Shown here piece after piece: positions 1-8,596 of a stretch of 64,000 bases of DNA. A program made the position numbers and the translations under genes. The DNA comes from an uncultured Saprospiraceae bacterium. GTDB taxonomy: Bacteria; Bacteroidota; Bacteroidia; Chitinophagales; Saprospiraceae. Below the pieces are notes generated by a model. It saw only the letters and a list, made by a program, of their open reading frames with translations, did no database searches and had not been told where the DNA came from. Position 1 is the stretch's first letter. Each line of letters begins with the position of its first letter. Location: the NCBI GenBank assembly GCA_905480605.1, contig CAJQRD010000016.1:62001-126000 (forward strand), written 5' to 3'.

Positions 1-2
1 TT

Positions 3-992
3 AACAAGAATAAGAAACCAGTATTTTTTATAGTTGGAGGAAATACAGATATGAGAAAGTTCAACAATACTCAAAATGTAGTTAATATTTCTGGTGGAAC
101 GAAAAGTACAAACAATGTTACACCAATTATTAATAAAGAATTTTCATTATTCACGCTTGGAAATAACGTATCTGCCAAAATTGAAAGTTTTGTTCCTTTA
201 AAAGCACCATTTGGGGATTACAAACTTGGTGATGGTACTAAGGTTTTGTTGTCACAAAAAATTGGAAGTGTAGAAACACAATATCCACTATTGGCTTACA
301 GTGACATTAACAACCATAAGCAAACAGTTCTTTGTGGTGAAGGCTTATGGAGATGGAAATTGATTGAGTATTTAGATACTGAAGATAATATTGTCTCTAA
401 AGAAATTATTTCTAAAACGATCCAATATATTTCACAAAAAGATGACAAAAGACAGTATAGAGTATTTACCAACAAGAACAATTACAAGGAGAATGAAGCT
501 GTTTTAGTTGATGCTCAATTGTACAATGAAAATTACGAATTGGTTAATACTCCAGAAGCAAAGTTGACAATCACTAATAAAGAGGGTGAGAATTTTGATT
601 ATACTTTATCAAAAACAAATAACTATTACTTTATTGACGCTGGTCGTTTTCCAGAAGGTAACTATACCTTCAAGTCATCCACTTCTTTCAACAGTAAGAA
701 TCTGAAATCCGATGGAAAGTTTTCTGTACAATCAATTATCAAAGAACAATATGATTTGACAGCAAAGCATGATATACTTCATCAATTAAGTGATAAATTT
801 GGAGGTGAGGTTTTATATCCTAGCGAAATCAACAAACTAAATACTCTCATTGGCGACAATGCAGCGATCAAGCCCATAATGTATCAAAAAGCTGAAACTA
901 AACCGTTATTGGATTGGAGATGGATTCTAGGAGGTATATTACTCTTATTGTTTATTGAGTGGTTCCTCAGAAGGTATTTTGGGGGTTACTAA
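3..992 (+). CDS. C-terminal part of a large membrane VWA-type protein (5' cut by window edge)
   Basis: The frame is open from the first bases of the window, so the real start lies upstream; an internal ATG at 51 is probably not the start. The visible part is soluble and beta-rich (an Ig-like stretch around YRVFTNKNNYKENE and DAQLYNENYE) and ends in one hydrophobic helix (ILGGILLLLFIEWFLRR) just before the stop. This matches, from memory, the end of a widespread Bacteroidota family of roughly 700-residue inner-membrane proteins, often annotated as VWA or BatA-like, with helices at both ends and a periplasmic middle. The function is not established. The next gene overlaps its 3' end by about 34 bases if that gene uses the GTG start, suggesting co-transcription. 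Confidence 0.6.
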   Translation, partial: NKNKKPVFFIVGGNTDMRKFNNTQNVVNISGGTKSTNNVTPIINKEFSLFTLGNNVSAKIESFVPLKAPFGDYKLGDGTKVLLSQKIGSVETQYPLLAYSDINNHKQTVLCGEGLWRWKLIEYLDTEDNIVSKEIISKTIQYISQKDDKRQYRVFTNKNNYKENEAVLVDAQLYNENYELVNTPEAKLTITNKEGENFDYTLSKTNNYYFIDAGRFPEGNYTFKSSTSFNSKNLKSDGKFSVQSIIKEQYDLTAKHDILHQLSDKFGGEVLYPSEINKLNTLIGDNAAIKPIMYQKAETKPLLDWRWILGGILLLLFIEWFLRRYFGGY

Positions 993-1729
993 AATTTATC
1001 TATAAAACTATCAATAGCAAAGAAAATATAAACACCTGGATCCGCGATCTAAATTCAGATGCCAAATCTGCTGTATCTGTTGATTGCGTAATATTTGGAT
1101 ATGACGAAAAGGAATTAAACGTCTTGTCGATTGATTGTAACATGCCTCCACATATTGGTAAAAAATCTTTGATTGGAGACTTGGTAAAAGTACATGAAAC
1201 ACTTGACCAAGCTGGTCAACGCATCTTAAAACAAAGAACTGGCATTGAAGATTTGTACATGGAACAAGTCAGTGCATTTGGTAATCCGAACAGACATCCT
1301 TTAGGTCGTGTGATTTCAATTGCTTATTATTCCCTTCTTCGTATTCGCAATTATGAAATAGTTGACAATGAGGACAAACACTTAGAATGGATTCCAATTT
1401 CAAAAATAAATACGTTGGCATTTGATCACAATGAAATACTTTCTGTTTGTCTCTCCAGACTGAGAAAACGCTTAAAAGAAAGACCCATTGGGTTCTCCCT
1501 CCTTCCCAAAAAATTCACACTAATTCAATTGCAAAAACTCTATGAAATAATTCTAGGTTTTGAGTTAGACAAAAGAAATTTTAGAAGAAAATTACATTCC
1601 ACAGAATTACTCATTGACTTAAATGAATTTCAACAAGATGTATCTCACAGACCAGCTAAATTGTTTAGCTTCGATTATGAGAAATATAATGCTAAGAAGG
1701 AAAAGCAGACTTTGAAATTTGATTTGTAA
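959..1729 (+). CDS. NUDIX-related transcriptional regulator (NrtR/AraR-like)
   Basis: An N-terminal NUDIX-fold domain (VDCVIFGYDEKELNVL onward) is followed by a winged-helix-like C-terminal part (FTLIQLQKLYEIILGFELDKRNFRRKL). The NUDIX box is degenerate: where a hydrolase has REUxEExG, this protein reads QRILKQRTG, so the metal-binding glutamates are missing and it is unlikely to be an active hydrolase. This is the known state of the NrtR/AraR branch, where the domain senses a nucleotide-sugar or sugar ligand and the wHTH binds DNA. The only convenient start in frame is GTG at 959, inside the preceding gene; the true start could be slightly downstream. It sits convergent to the maltose operon, so a role in sugar control is possible but only inferred. 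Confidence 0.75.
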   Translation: MVPQKVFWGLLKFIYKTINSKENINTWIRDLNSDAKSAVSVDCVIFGYDEKELNVLSIDCNMPPHIGKKSLIGDLVKVHETLDQAGQRILKQRTGIEDLYMEQVSAFGNPNRHPLGRVISIAYYSLLRIRNYEIVDNEDKHLEWIPISKINTLAFDHNEILSVCLSRLRKRLKERPIGFSLLPKKFTLIQLQKLYEIILGFELDKRNFRRKLHSTELLIDLNEFQQDVSHRPAKLFSFDYEKYNAKKEKQTLKFDL

Positions 1730-1818
1730 AATCAATATTGTCTCCGCTATTGGTCAAAGACCTTTGCTCGGTTGTGAGTTTTATATTAAATTATTAAGTA
1801 TTTACCATTCCAGAATTA

Positions 1819-1896
1819 TCATTTACATAGGTATAGAACTTCGGTAAACAATGTTGTAGACATTTACCTAAATGTAAAACTTCGGTAAACAACGTT
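1819..1896. repeat. Two imperfect 41-base tandem units
   Basis: Two near-identical copies lie head to tail in the convergent gap between the regulator and the transporter. The best conserved part is AACTTCGGTAAACAA followed by T or C and GTT, at 1837-1855 and 1878-1896. The preceding bases (ATTTACATAGG versus ATTTACCTAAA) are also related, giving a period of 41. There is no T-run, so it is not a simple terminator. The function is unknown. Confidence 0.6.
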
Positions 1897-1900
1897 AAAT

Positions 1901-3265
1901 CTACTCTTGATATTTAATAACTTTTGGGTCTGTAATTAATAGATTGGCGAAACATGCAATTATCAAACTCACTCCAGCCAATAACATCGTGTTGATTATC
2001 GCTTCTCCAAAAAATGTTTTGTACATAAAATTAATACCACCAACTGCTGCAATAATTTGCGGGATAACGATAAACATATTGAATAGCCCCATGTAAATTC
2101 CCATTTTATTAGGATCAATTGTACTAGATAACATTGCATATGGCATTGACAATATACTTGCCCAAGAAATACCAATTAAAGCAAAGCATACATTAAGCAT
2201 CATCGCATCTTTGGTCCATAACATCAATATAAATCCAAGCCCTCCGCAAAGAAGGCTAAACATATGAACCAGTTTTCTATTTATTATAACCTTACGACTA
2301 ATAAAGGTTAAGATCAAAGCAAATGCCATAGAAGTTAAACCATAAGTACCCATTGCTGACCCTACTAAATCTGCAGCATTGTTATATGCCAGATCTGCAG
2401 CCATATAAGCAGCTTCTGGCAAATTATCAGCATTTGGCTTAGGAGCATTAAATACATGTTCTGTCAACGCTGGTGTTGCCATACTCCACATAGTAAAGAA
2501 AGCAAACCAACTGAAAAACTGAACGACACCCAATCTTACCATCGTTTTCGGCATTGAAGCAATATTGCCTAAAATTGTAACCAAGCCCTTTAGCACTCCA
2601 GCAGACTCTTCCTTTTCTTTCAAGAAAGCCTCAATATCTTCAGGTGGATATTCTTTGGTTGTCATTACCGTATAGATTATAGAAACAATAAAAACTATTC
2701 CTCCAATTAAGAAAGCCATTTTTACATTGGCTGGTACAACGTTAGCAGTAGCTTCATTGCTCACTCCCATTTGATTAAGAAACCATGGCAATTGACTGGC
2801 GACCCAAGTTCCAACACCAATAACTAAAGTTTGTACAATAAAACCATAGCTTCTTTGTGACTCAGGCAATACATCAGCAACCAAAGCCCGAAACGGCTCC
2901 ATGGATATATTTATAGAAGCATCTAAAATGAACAAACAACCGACAGCAATCCAAAGGACTGGAGAATGTGGCATATAAATCAATGCCGAAGAGGCAAGTA
3001 TGGCCCCTATTAAAAAATAAGGTTTTCTCCGTCCATACCTTTTACTCCAAGTACGATCACTCATATATCCAATAACAGGTTGTACCAATAATCCTGCTAA
3101 AGGAGCGAAGATCCATAACATTGGAATCTGGTCTTTAGAAGCATCAAGCGTCTGAAATATTCTAGACATAAACCCACCTTGCAAAGCAAAGCCAAATTGA
3201 ATTCCTAAAAATCCAAAACTCATGTTCCAAATATCCAGAAAATTTAATTGCTGCTTCTTTTCCAT
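1901..3265 (-). CDS. MFS sugar transporter, SLC45/GPH-like (probable maltose importer)
   Basis: This is a 454-residue polytopic inner-membrane protein with about twelve hydrophobic segments. After the second helix it carries a motif-A-like loop, GYMSDRTWSKRYGRRKPY (around residues 66-83), typical of the SLC45/sucrose-maltose type of proton symporters. It is the last gene of a minus-strand operon behind GH13 amylase, GH65 maltose phosphorylase and beta-phosphoglucomutase, so import of maltose or short maltodextrins across the inner membrane is the natural assignment. Substrate specificity is inferred from context. The start chosen (MEKKQQLNFLDIWNMSFGF) fits the family N-terminus. Confidence 0.85.
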   Translation of the reverse strand: MEKKQQLNFLDIWNMSFGFLGIQFGFALQGGFMSRIFQTLDASKDQIPMLWIFAPLAGLLVQPVIGYMSDRTWSKRYGRRKPYFLIGAILASSALIYMPHSPVLWIAVGCLFILDASINISMEPFRALVADVLPESQRSYGFIVQTLVIGVGTWVASQLPWFLNQMGVSNEATANVVPANVKMAFLIGGIVFIVSIIYTVMTTKEYPPEDIEAFLKEKEESAGVLKGLVTILGNIASMPKTMVRLGVVQFFSWFAFFTMWSMATPALTEHVFNAPKPNADNLPEAAYMAADLAYNNAADLVGSAMGTYGLTSMAFALILTFISRKVIINRKLVHMFSLLCGGLGFILMLWTKDAMMLNVCFALIGISWASILSMPYAMLSSTIDPNKMGIYMGLFNMFIVIPQIIAAVGGINFMYKTFFGEAIINTMLLAGVSLIIACFANLLITDPKVIKYQE

Positions 3266-3327
3266 TATGTAAAATTTATATGTCTAAAATAAACTAATAT
3301 TCTGGATTACCAGTAATAACTTCTTCA

Positions 3328-4755
3328 TTACTTATTCGACAGAACGTAATATTGCCAAGGATCCAAAGTCAATGTTTGTGCCTCATCCCAACTCATGTTT
3401 TTCTGAGATACAACCTCTTTCATCTCGTCAACCTTAGGCATTTTAACGGTCTGCTTTTTATTGGATAAATTAAAAACACCTACAACCTTATCTCCATTCT
3501 TTTCCCTTGAAAATGCGAATACATTTTCATCTTCGAACAACTTGTTCACTTCTCCCCCATACTTACCGTTCCACAATGCTTGGTTGTTTTCTTTTAAATC
3601 CAAGAAGGTTTTAAAGAAAGGCGCATAAGCATAGTCTTTCCATGCGATATTGTCTTTTGTGAAAAATGCCAATCTTCTTTTAATAGGTTCTTCCATCCCA
3701 GAATATATCAAAGGCATTCCATCAAAGGTTGCGCAAAACGCCCACAAAATTTTGTCAGCTGCACCCAATCGTTCAGAAGTTGGACCGTTCCATGTATTCT
3801 CATCATGGTTAGAAGTGAAGTGCATATGAAAACCTTCATTGTACGTTTTACGGTTTTTAGTTAAAAACGAATCAATGTGCAAAGCATTTTTATTACCTTT
3901 CGCTATATCATTTATAATATGATGAAATGCCCATCCGTAATCCATATGGAACGTCTTATTGTTTCTGTGAGAAGGAACTTCAGACTCAGCCAATAAAAAT
4001 ACATCTGATTTGGCTTTCATCAATTCTGGTGCTAACGTATCCCAAAAATCTTGAGGAATACCGTGAGCTACGTCAACTCTAAAACCGTCAATTCCAACAT
4101 CTGTCAACCAGAATTTCATGGCATCAATCATTGCTGCCCGCATTTCTTTATTGTCATAATTTAAGTCAGCAACATCAGTCCATCCCCAAGATTTTCCAGT
4201 ATTGTAATCAATAGGGTCTATTATATTTCCTAGACTGTCTTTTGTATACCATTCTGGATGTTCAGTAATCCACGCATTGTCCCAACCAGTATGGTTTGGC
4301 ACCCAGTCGATAATAATTCGAAGATCCAATGCATGTGCTTTTTCCAATAAATTTTTGAAATCAGCCATTGTTCCATACTTAGGATTTACTTTTTTATAAT
4401 CTGCAACTGCATAAGGAGAACCATGATACTTTTCACGCTCGATTGGGTCTTTTATATCCTCAACCAATAAATCACCTTTTGCCTTTCTCATTTTCATACT
4501 GATAGGATTAATTGGCATCAACCACACAATATCAATTCCCATATCTTTAATTCTGAGCAATTGATCTGACAAACCATTGAAGTCCCCTTTCTCTGACATA
4601 TGTCTTGTGTTGGCTTCATAAATGGATGCCGACTTAGCCCATTCTGGTAATTTGAATTCTAATTTTTCTGGCGTTTCAGAAACTATGTTTTTTCGACTGT
4701 CTTGTTTACAAGAAATCAATAAAACAAATAAAAGTAAGAGTGGTAAATATTTCAT
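3328..4755 (-). CDS. GH13 alpha-amylase family lipoprotein
   Basis: The protein has 475 residues. Residues 1-16 are a lipoprotein signal (LLLFVLLISC), so it is anchored in the outer membrane or on the surface. The GH13 motifs are complete: DWVPNH (150-155, region I), GFRVDVAH (224-231) with nucleophile Asp228, LLAE with acid/base Glu257, and NHDE (316-319) with the transition-state Asp318. A short C-terminal beta domain follows. It should cut starch or maltodextrins to maltose and small oligomers for the phosphorylase encoded just upstream (6-base gap). Exact product range (alpha-amylase, cyclomaltodextrinase or neopullulanase-like) cannot be read from the sequence. Confidence 0.9.
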   Translation of the reverse strand: MKYLPLLLLFVLLISCKQDSRKNIVSETPEKLEFKLPEWAKSASIYEANTRHMSEKGDFNGLSDQLLRIKDMGIDIVWLMPINPISMKMRKAKGDLLVEDIKDPIEREKYHGSPYAVADYKKVNPKYGTMADFKNLLEKAHALDLRIIIDWVPNHTGWDNAWITEHPEWYTKDSLGNIIDPIDYNTGKSWGWTDVADLNYDNKEMRAAMIDAMKFWLTDVGIDGFRVDVAHGIPQDFWDTLAPELMKAKSDVFLLAESEVPSHRNNKTFHMDYGWAFHHIINDIAKGNKNALHIDSFLTKNRKTYNEGFHMHFTSNHDENTWNGPTSERLGAADKILWAFCATFDGMPLIYSGMEEPIKRRLAFFTKDNIAWKDYAYAPFFKTFLDLKENNQALWNGKYGGEVNKLFEDENVFAFSREKNGDKVVGVFNLSNKKQTVKMPKVDEMKEVVSQKNMSWDEAQTLTLDPWQYYVLSNK

Positions 4756-4761
4756 ATGGAC

Positions 4762-7071
4762 TTAATTATTAGAAAAATATAAAATAAAGGACTTTTGATT
4801 ATTACTCAATTCTATCAATTCATCATTGATAAATAAAGATAAATTTCCATCGTTTAATTTTGCAACTTCAACATCGGACTTGCCAACTTTTATTGATAAA
4901 ATATTATCTCTAAATTTAATTTTAAAACTATAACTTTCCCAATTATCAGGGATGAATGGTGTAAAACTTAATACGTTACCCTTTATCTTCATTCCACCAA
5001 AACCCTTAACAATTGACATCCATGTACCAGCCATGCTGGTGATGTGCAATCCATCCTTTGTATCATTGTTATAATCATCAAGGTCTAATCTTGCCGTACG
5101 TAAATACATTTCATAAGCCTTGTCTTTCATGTCTAATTTAGAAGCTAAAATGGCATGAACACATGGTGACAATGATGATTCATGAACAGTAAATGGTTCA
5201 TAAAATTCGAAATGTCTCTTTATTGTATCCTTGTCAAAATTACCTTCAAAGAAGTACATGCCCTGCAATACGTCTGCTTGTTTTATATAACAAGATCTCA
5301 ATATTCTATCCCAAGACCAATTTTGATGTATCGGTTGTTCACTATCACTCAAGTCACTTACAGGAATTAAACTCTTATCCATAAACCCATCTTGTTGCAT
5401 ATAAAGTTGGTTCTCCAAGTCAAAAGGATAATACATGAAATTATTGATTTTATCCCATTCACTGAGTTCTTCATCTGATAGATTAAGTTCGACGAATTTT
5501 AAATTATAATCAGATGGGTTATTGGCCTTAATTTCATTTAGAACTTGTTGTGTATATCTCAAACACCAAGCGGCGATATAATTAGTATACCAATTGTTAT
5601 TTACATTATTTTCATATTCATTCGGGCCCGTTACGCCTAGTATTACATATGACTCTTTGTCATTTGACCAATTAACTCTTTGTTGCCAAAACCTAGAAAT
5701 AGCAACCAAGACATGAATGCCATAATTGTACAAATACTCTGTCGAATCAGTATATCTTGTATAATCAAAAATAGCATATGCGATTGCGCCATTACGATGG
5801 ATTTCTTCAAAAGTAATCTCCCATTCGTTGTGGCACTCCTCACCATTCATAGTAACCATTGGATATAATGCTGCTCCATCTTTAAAGCCTAATTTTACAG
5901 CATTTTCTATAGCCTTGCCTAAATGTTTATAGCGATACATCAATAAGTTCCTAGTAACCTTTTCAGGTGCATTGCTCAAGAAAAATGGAATGCAATACGC
6001 TTCTGTATCCCAATAGGTAGATCCTCCATACTTCTCACCAGTAAATCCTTTTGGTCCAATATTTAAACGATCATCATCACCTGAATAAGTTTGGTGCAAA
6101 TGAAAAATATTAAACCTTACACCTTGTTGTGCAGCTACATCTCCTTCTATAACAATATCACTCTCATTCCACTTATTTGCCCATGCTTCACAATGTTGCG
6201 CTTTAAGAACATCATATCCCAAATCCAAAGCATAGGTCAAAATTCTTTCAGTAGCTTTCGCTAAATCTTTTTTATCAAAATTGAAAGTAGAGCAAATCGC
6301 AACAGTCTTTTGCAAACCTATCTCTTCATTATTTTCAATTGTATACTCTAAGTATTTTAGAGCCTTCATTGGAATTGATTCATTTCTAATTTTACTTGGT
6401 TGTAGACCATAACAGACCACATCAAATTGAGCTCTTACCTCAAAGAATGTCTTTTTTGTATATGCCTGCACAAAAAATCCTGTGTCAGAAATCCCCTGAT
6501 CAACATTTTCCCAAAACTGCTCGTCATAATTTGAATCTTGATTCCTAATGTCAAAGTCCAAATAAGGAACAAGGGTTATTGGTCCAGAATAATTTATAGA
6601 TTTCACTTTATAGTCTATGGAACCTATTTCCTTTTGAGTCCAACTGCAAAATCTTTCAGAAGAAATTTTAAAGACAAATCCCTCCTTAGTCGTGACTGTC
6701 ATTTCTCGCCTCAAGAGCGAGCTTTTCATATCCAATTCACGTCTAAAGTTTGAAATCATATCAGGGCTAATTGTCATTTTCTGATCACCCAATAAAAGAT
6801 CAATTCCAATCCAATTGACAGAGTTAAGAACTTTAGCAAAATACTCAGGATAGCCATTTTTCCACCACCCTACTTTTGTTTTATCAGGATAATAAATTCC
6901 TGCCAAGTATGAACCTTGCATAGAGTCACCATCAAAGGATTCTTCGAAGTTCGCTCTTTGGCCCATATATCCATTTCCAATACTAAAAATACTTTCTGTA
7001 ATCTTATTGTAATCCTTAAAAAATCCATTTTCGATAACCTTCCAAGGATCTTTATCCAAATAATCTTTCAT
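4762..7071 (-). CDS. GH65 maltose phosphorylase
   Basis: The 769-residue length and order of elements match GH65 phosphorylases: N-terminal beta-sandwich (IGNGYMGQRANFEES at the start of the conserved part), (alpha/alpha)6 barrel and C-terminal beta sheet. The catalytic-acid segment reads GPNEYENNVNNNWYTN, the form typical of maltose phosphorylases rather than trehalose or kojibiose enzymes (from memory). WDTEAYCIPFF and IKQADVL lie in the barrel as expected. It has no signal peptide, so it is cytoplasmic. The reaction is maltose plus phosphate to beta-glucose-1-phosphate plus glucose. The adjacent upstream gene, 7 bases away, encodes the mutase that uses beta-G1P, which supports the assignment. 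Confidence 0.9.
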   Translation of the reverse strand: MKDYLDKDPWKVIENGFFKDYNKITESIFSIGNGYMGQRANFEESFDGDSMQGSYLAGIYYPDKTKVGWWKNGYPEYFAKVLNSVNWIGIDLLLGDQKMTISPDMISNFRRELDMKSSLLRREMTVTTKEGFVFKISSERFCSWTQKEIGSIDYKVKSINYSGPITLVPYLDFDIRNQDSNYDEQFWENVDQGISDTGFFVQAYTKKTFFEVRAQFDVVCYGLQPSKIRNESIPMKALKYLEYTIENNEEIGLQKTVAICSTFNFDKKDLAKATERILTYALDLGYDVLKAQHCEAWANKWNESDIVIEGDVAAQQGVRFNIFHLHQTYSGDDDRLNIGPKGFTGEKYGGSTYWDTEAYCIPFFLSNAPEKVTRNLLMYRYKHLGKAIENAVKLGFKDGAALYPMVTMNGEECHNEWEITFEEIHRNGAIAYAIFDYTRYTDSTEYLYNYGIHVLVAISRFWQQRVNWSNDKESYVILGVTGPNEYENNVNNNWYTNYIAAWCLRYTQQVLNEIKANNPSDYNLKFVELNLSDEELSEWDKINNFMYYPFDLENQLYMQQDGFMDKSLIPVSDLSDSEQPIHQNWSWDRILRSCYIKQADVLQGMYFFEGNFDKDTIKRHFEFYEPFTVHESSLSPCVHAILASKLDMKDKAYEMYLRTARLDLDDYNNDTKDGLHITSMAGTWMSIVKGFGGMKIKGNVLSFTPFIPDNWESYSFKIKFRDNILSIKVGKSDVEVAKLNDGNLSLFINDELIELSNNQKSFILYFSNN

Positions 7072-7078
7072 AAGAAAA

Positions 7079-7741
7079 TTAATTTAACAAATTGATCAAA
7101 TCCGCAAATACAAAATCTTGAAAATCTGATATGACTGCATCTGCATTAGACAAAACAGATTCATCTCCAACTCCTATAGTTTTGAAATTTCCTGTCTTTG
7201 CAGCTTCAACACCTTTTACAGCATCTTCAAAAACAACAATTGTATTTGAAGACAAACCTAGTGCTTCAGCACCTAAATTAAAAACTTGTGGATCTGGTTT
7301 TGATTTAGTTGTGTTTGTTCCATCAACAATAACATCAAAATAACCATCAATATTTAATGCTTTAAGAATTGTGCGGGCATTTTTACTCGAAGAACCTAAT
7401 GCAATTTTTACTTGCTTATCTTTTAATTCATCTAAAAATAACAAAACACCAGGTAATATCTCCTCTCTTCCAATGTTTGAGATCAATTTCTTATAATGTT
7501 CATTCTTAACGTAGGCTAACTTTTGGCGCTCACTTGCAGACTTATCAATTTCTCCCAGTTTAAGAATAAAATCTAAAGACTCCATTCTACCGACACCTTT
7601 CAATTCCTCATTGTCAGTTTCGGAAAAGTTAACACCAACGGATCGCGCCATTTCCTTCCAGGCAATGTAGTGAAACTTTGCTGTGTCAACAATAACACCA
7701 TCTAAATCAAATATACAGGCAGATATCATTCTTTGTGTCAA
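7079..7741 (-). CDS. pgmB: Beta-phosphoglucomutase (HAD superfamily)
   Basis: This 220-residue HAD-fold protein has the nucleophile motif FDLDGVIVDTAKFH near the N-terminus, a helical cap, GSSSKN (motif II), KPDPQVF (motif III) and VFEDAVKGVEAA (motif IV). The sequence after the nucleophile (VDTAKFHYIAWK) is diagnostic of beta-PGM. It turns beta-glucose-1-phosphate into glucose-6-phosphate and is the first gene of the maltose operon. The start is ambiguous: ATG at 7741 gives MTQRMISACIF, while the ATG at 7729 gives the more usual short N-terminus and would leave a more normal leader behind the -7 box at 7749-7756. Confidence 0.92.
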   Translation of the reverse strand: MTQRMISACIFDLDGVIVDTAKFHYIAWKEMARSVGVNFSETDNEELKGVGRMESLDFILKLGEIDKSASERQKLAYVKNEHYKKLISNIGREEILPGVLLFLDELKDKQVKIALGSSSKNARTILKALNIDGYFDVIVDGTNTTKSKPDPQVFNLGAEALGLSSNTIVVFEDAVKGVEAAKTGNFKTIGVGDESVLSNADAVISDFQDFVFADLINLLN

Positions 7742-7748
7742 TTTAACA

Positions 7749-7756
7749 CAAAGATA
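7749..7756 (-). promoter_or_regulatory. Bacteroidota -7 promoter box for the maltose operon
   Basis: On the minus strand this reads TATCTTTG, a perfect match to TAnnTTTG. It lies only eight bases before the first possible ATG of pgmB, so transcription would start almost on that codon. No clear TTTG -33 element was found. Confidence 0.5.
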
Positions 7757-7937
7757 ATAATTAGGGCATCATATCATAAGATTCGACCATGAATTCAGCA
7801 GCTCCAACAATTAGCGGCAATTACTAGATGACAAAAAATGAATTAAAAGTCGTTACTAAAAAACTGTTAAAAGTGTATAAAACACTAGAAGTGTGTTCTA
7901 CTTTTTAAAATAGGCAAACAACAAAAACATAATTAAT

Positions 7938-8468
7938 ATGAAAAATTTACTGTTTATCTTAAGCTTTATTGTATTGTTTTATTCCCAAGGAAATGCGCAA
8001 TTAGAAGTCAAAGGTACAGTCAAAATAAAATATTTTATCGAAGCGGGTATTTAACCTAATTTAAGTAATACAGGCCAGATATTTGTGGATGGCGGATCTG
8101 AAAGAAAATTAACAAACAAGTTATCTTGGCGAGGCTCTGCCACCTTAAAAGATAAAATATGATAATTATTCAGATTTTGATCTAGGAAAAAGACGTTCTT
8201 ATTTATTTGGACTAGTAATATGAAAAAAATAGGTTATACTAAGAATAACAAGTAGCATGGCGAAACAGGTAATCTTCTTAGACACCATTTTTGGAAATCA
8301 ACAAGGCTTATAACTACATCTGACAATAATGATTTAGGACTACAATTTGGAATTGGGTATCAAACACATTTAAAAGAAGGAAAGAAAATCACTTTTGTAG
8401 GGAATCTTAAATATTTTAATAAAAGAGAAGCAACAATAGGTGGCATAAAGTTAGTTTACTATTTCTAG
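7938..8468 (+). pseudogene. Decayed outer-membrane or secreted protein gene
   Basis: The head encodes an intact signal peptide (MKNLLFILSFIVLFYSQGNA then QLEVKGTVK) and runs into a TAA at 8052. The same frame continues after it (PNLSNTGQIFVDGGSERKLTNK) to a TGA near 8163. A +1 frame then reads YDNYSDFDLGKRRSYLFGLV, and the original frame returns for a tail DLGLQFGIGYQTH, VGNLKYFNK and ILVYYF-like ending at TAG 8466-8468. Alternating strands and the C-terminal aromatic suggest a small outer-membrane beta-barrel, but the family is not recognised. At least two stops and two frame changes make it non-functional. It is the only content of the 7742-8596 gap besides flanking AT-rich DNA. Confidence 0.7.
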
Positions 8469-8596
8469 AATTAGAAAAGAAATAGACCGTTATAAATAAT
8501 AATAGGTAAGCAACTTCTTAATGAAGAAAAATTGTAAATAGGATATTCGATTTCGTCCTTTATTATTATATTACACCATATAATTTAAATACACTT

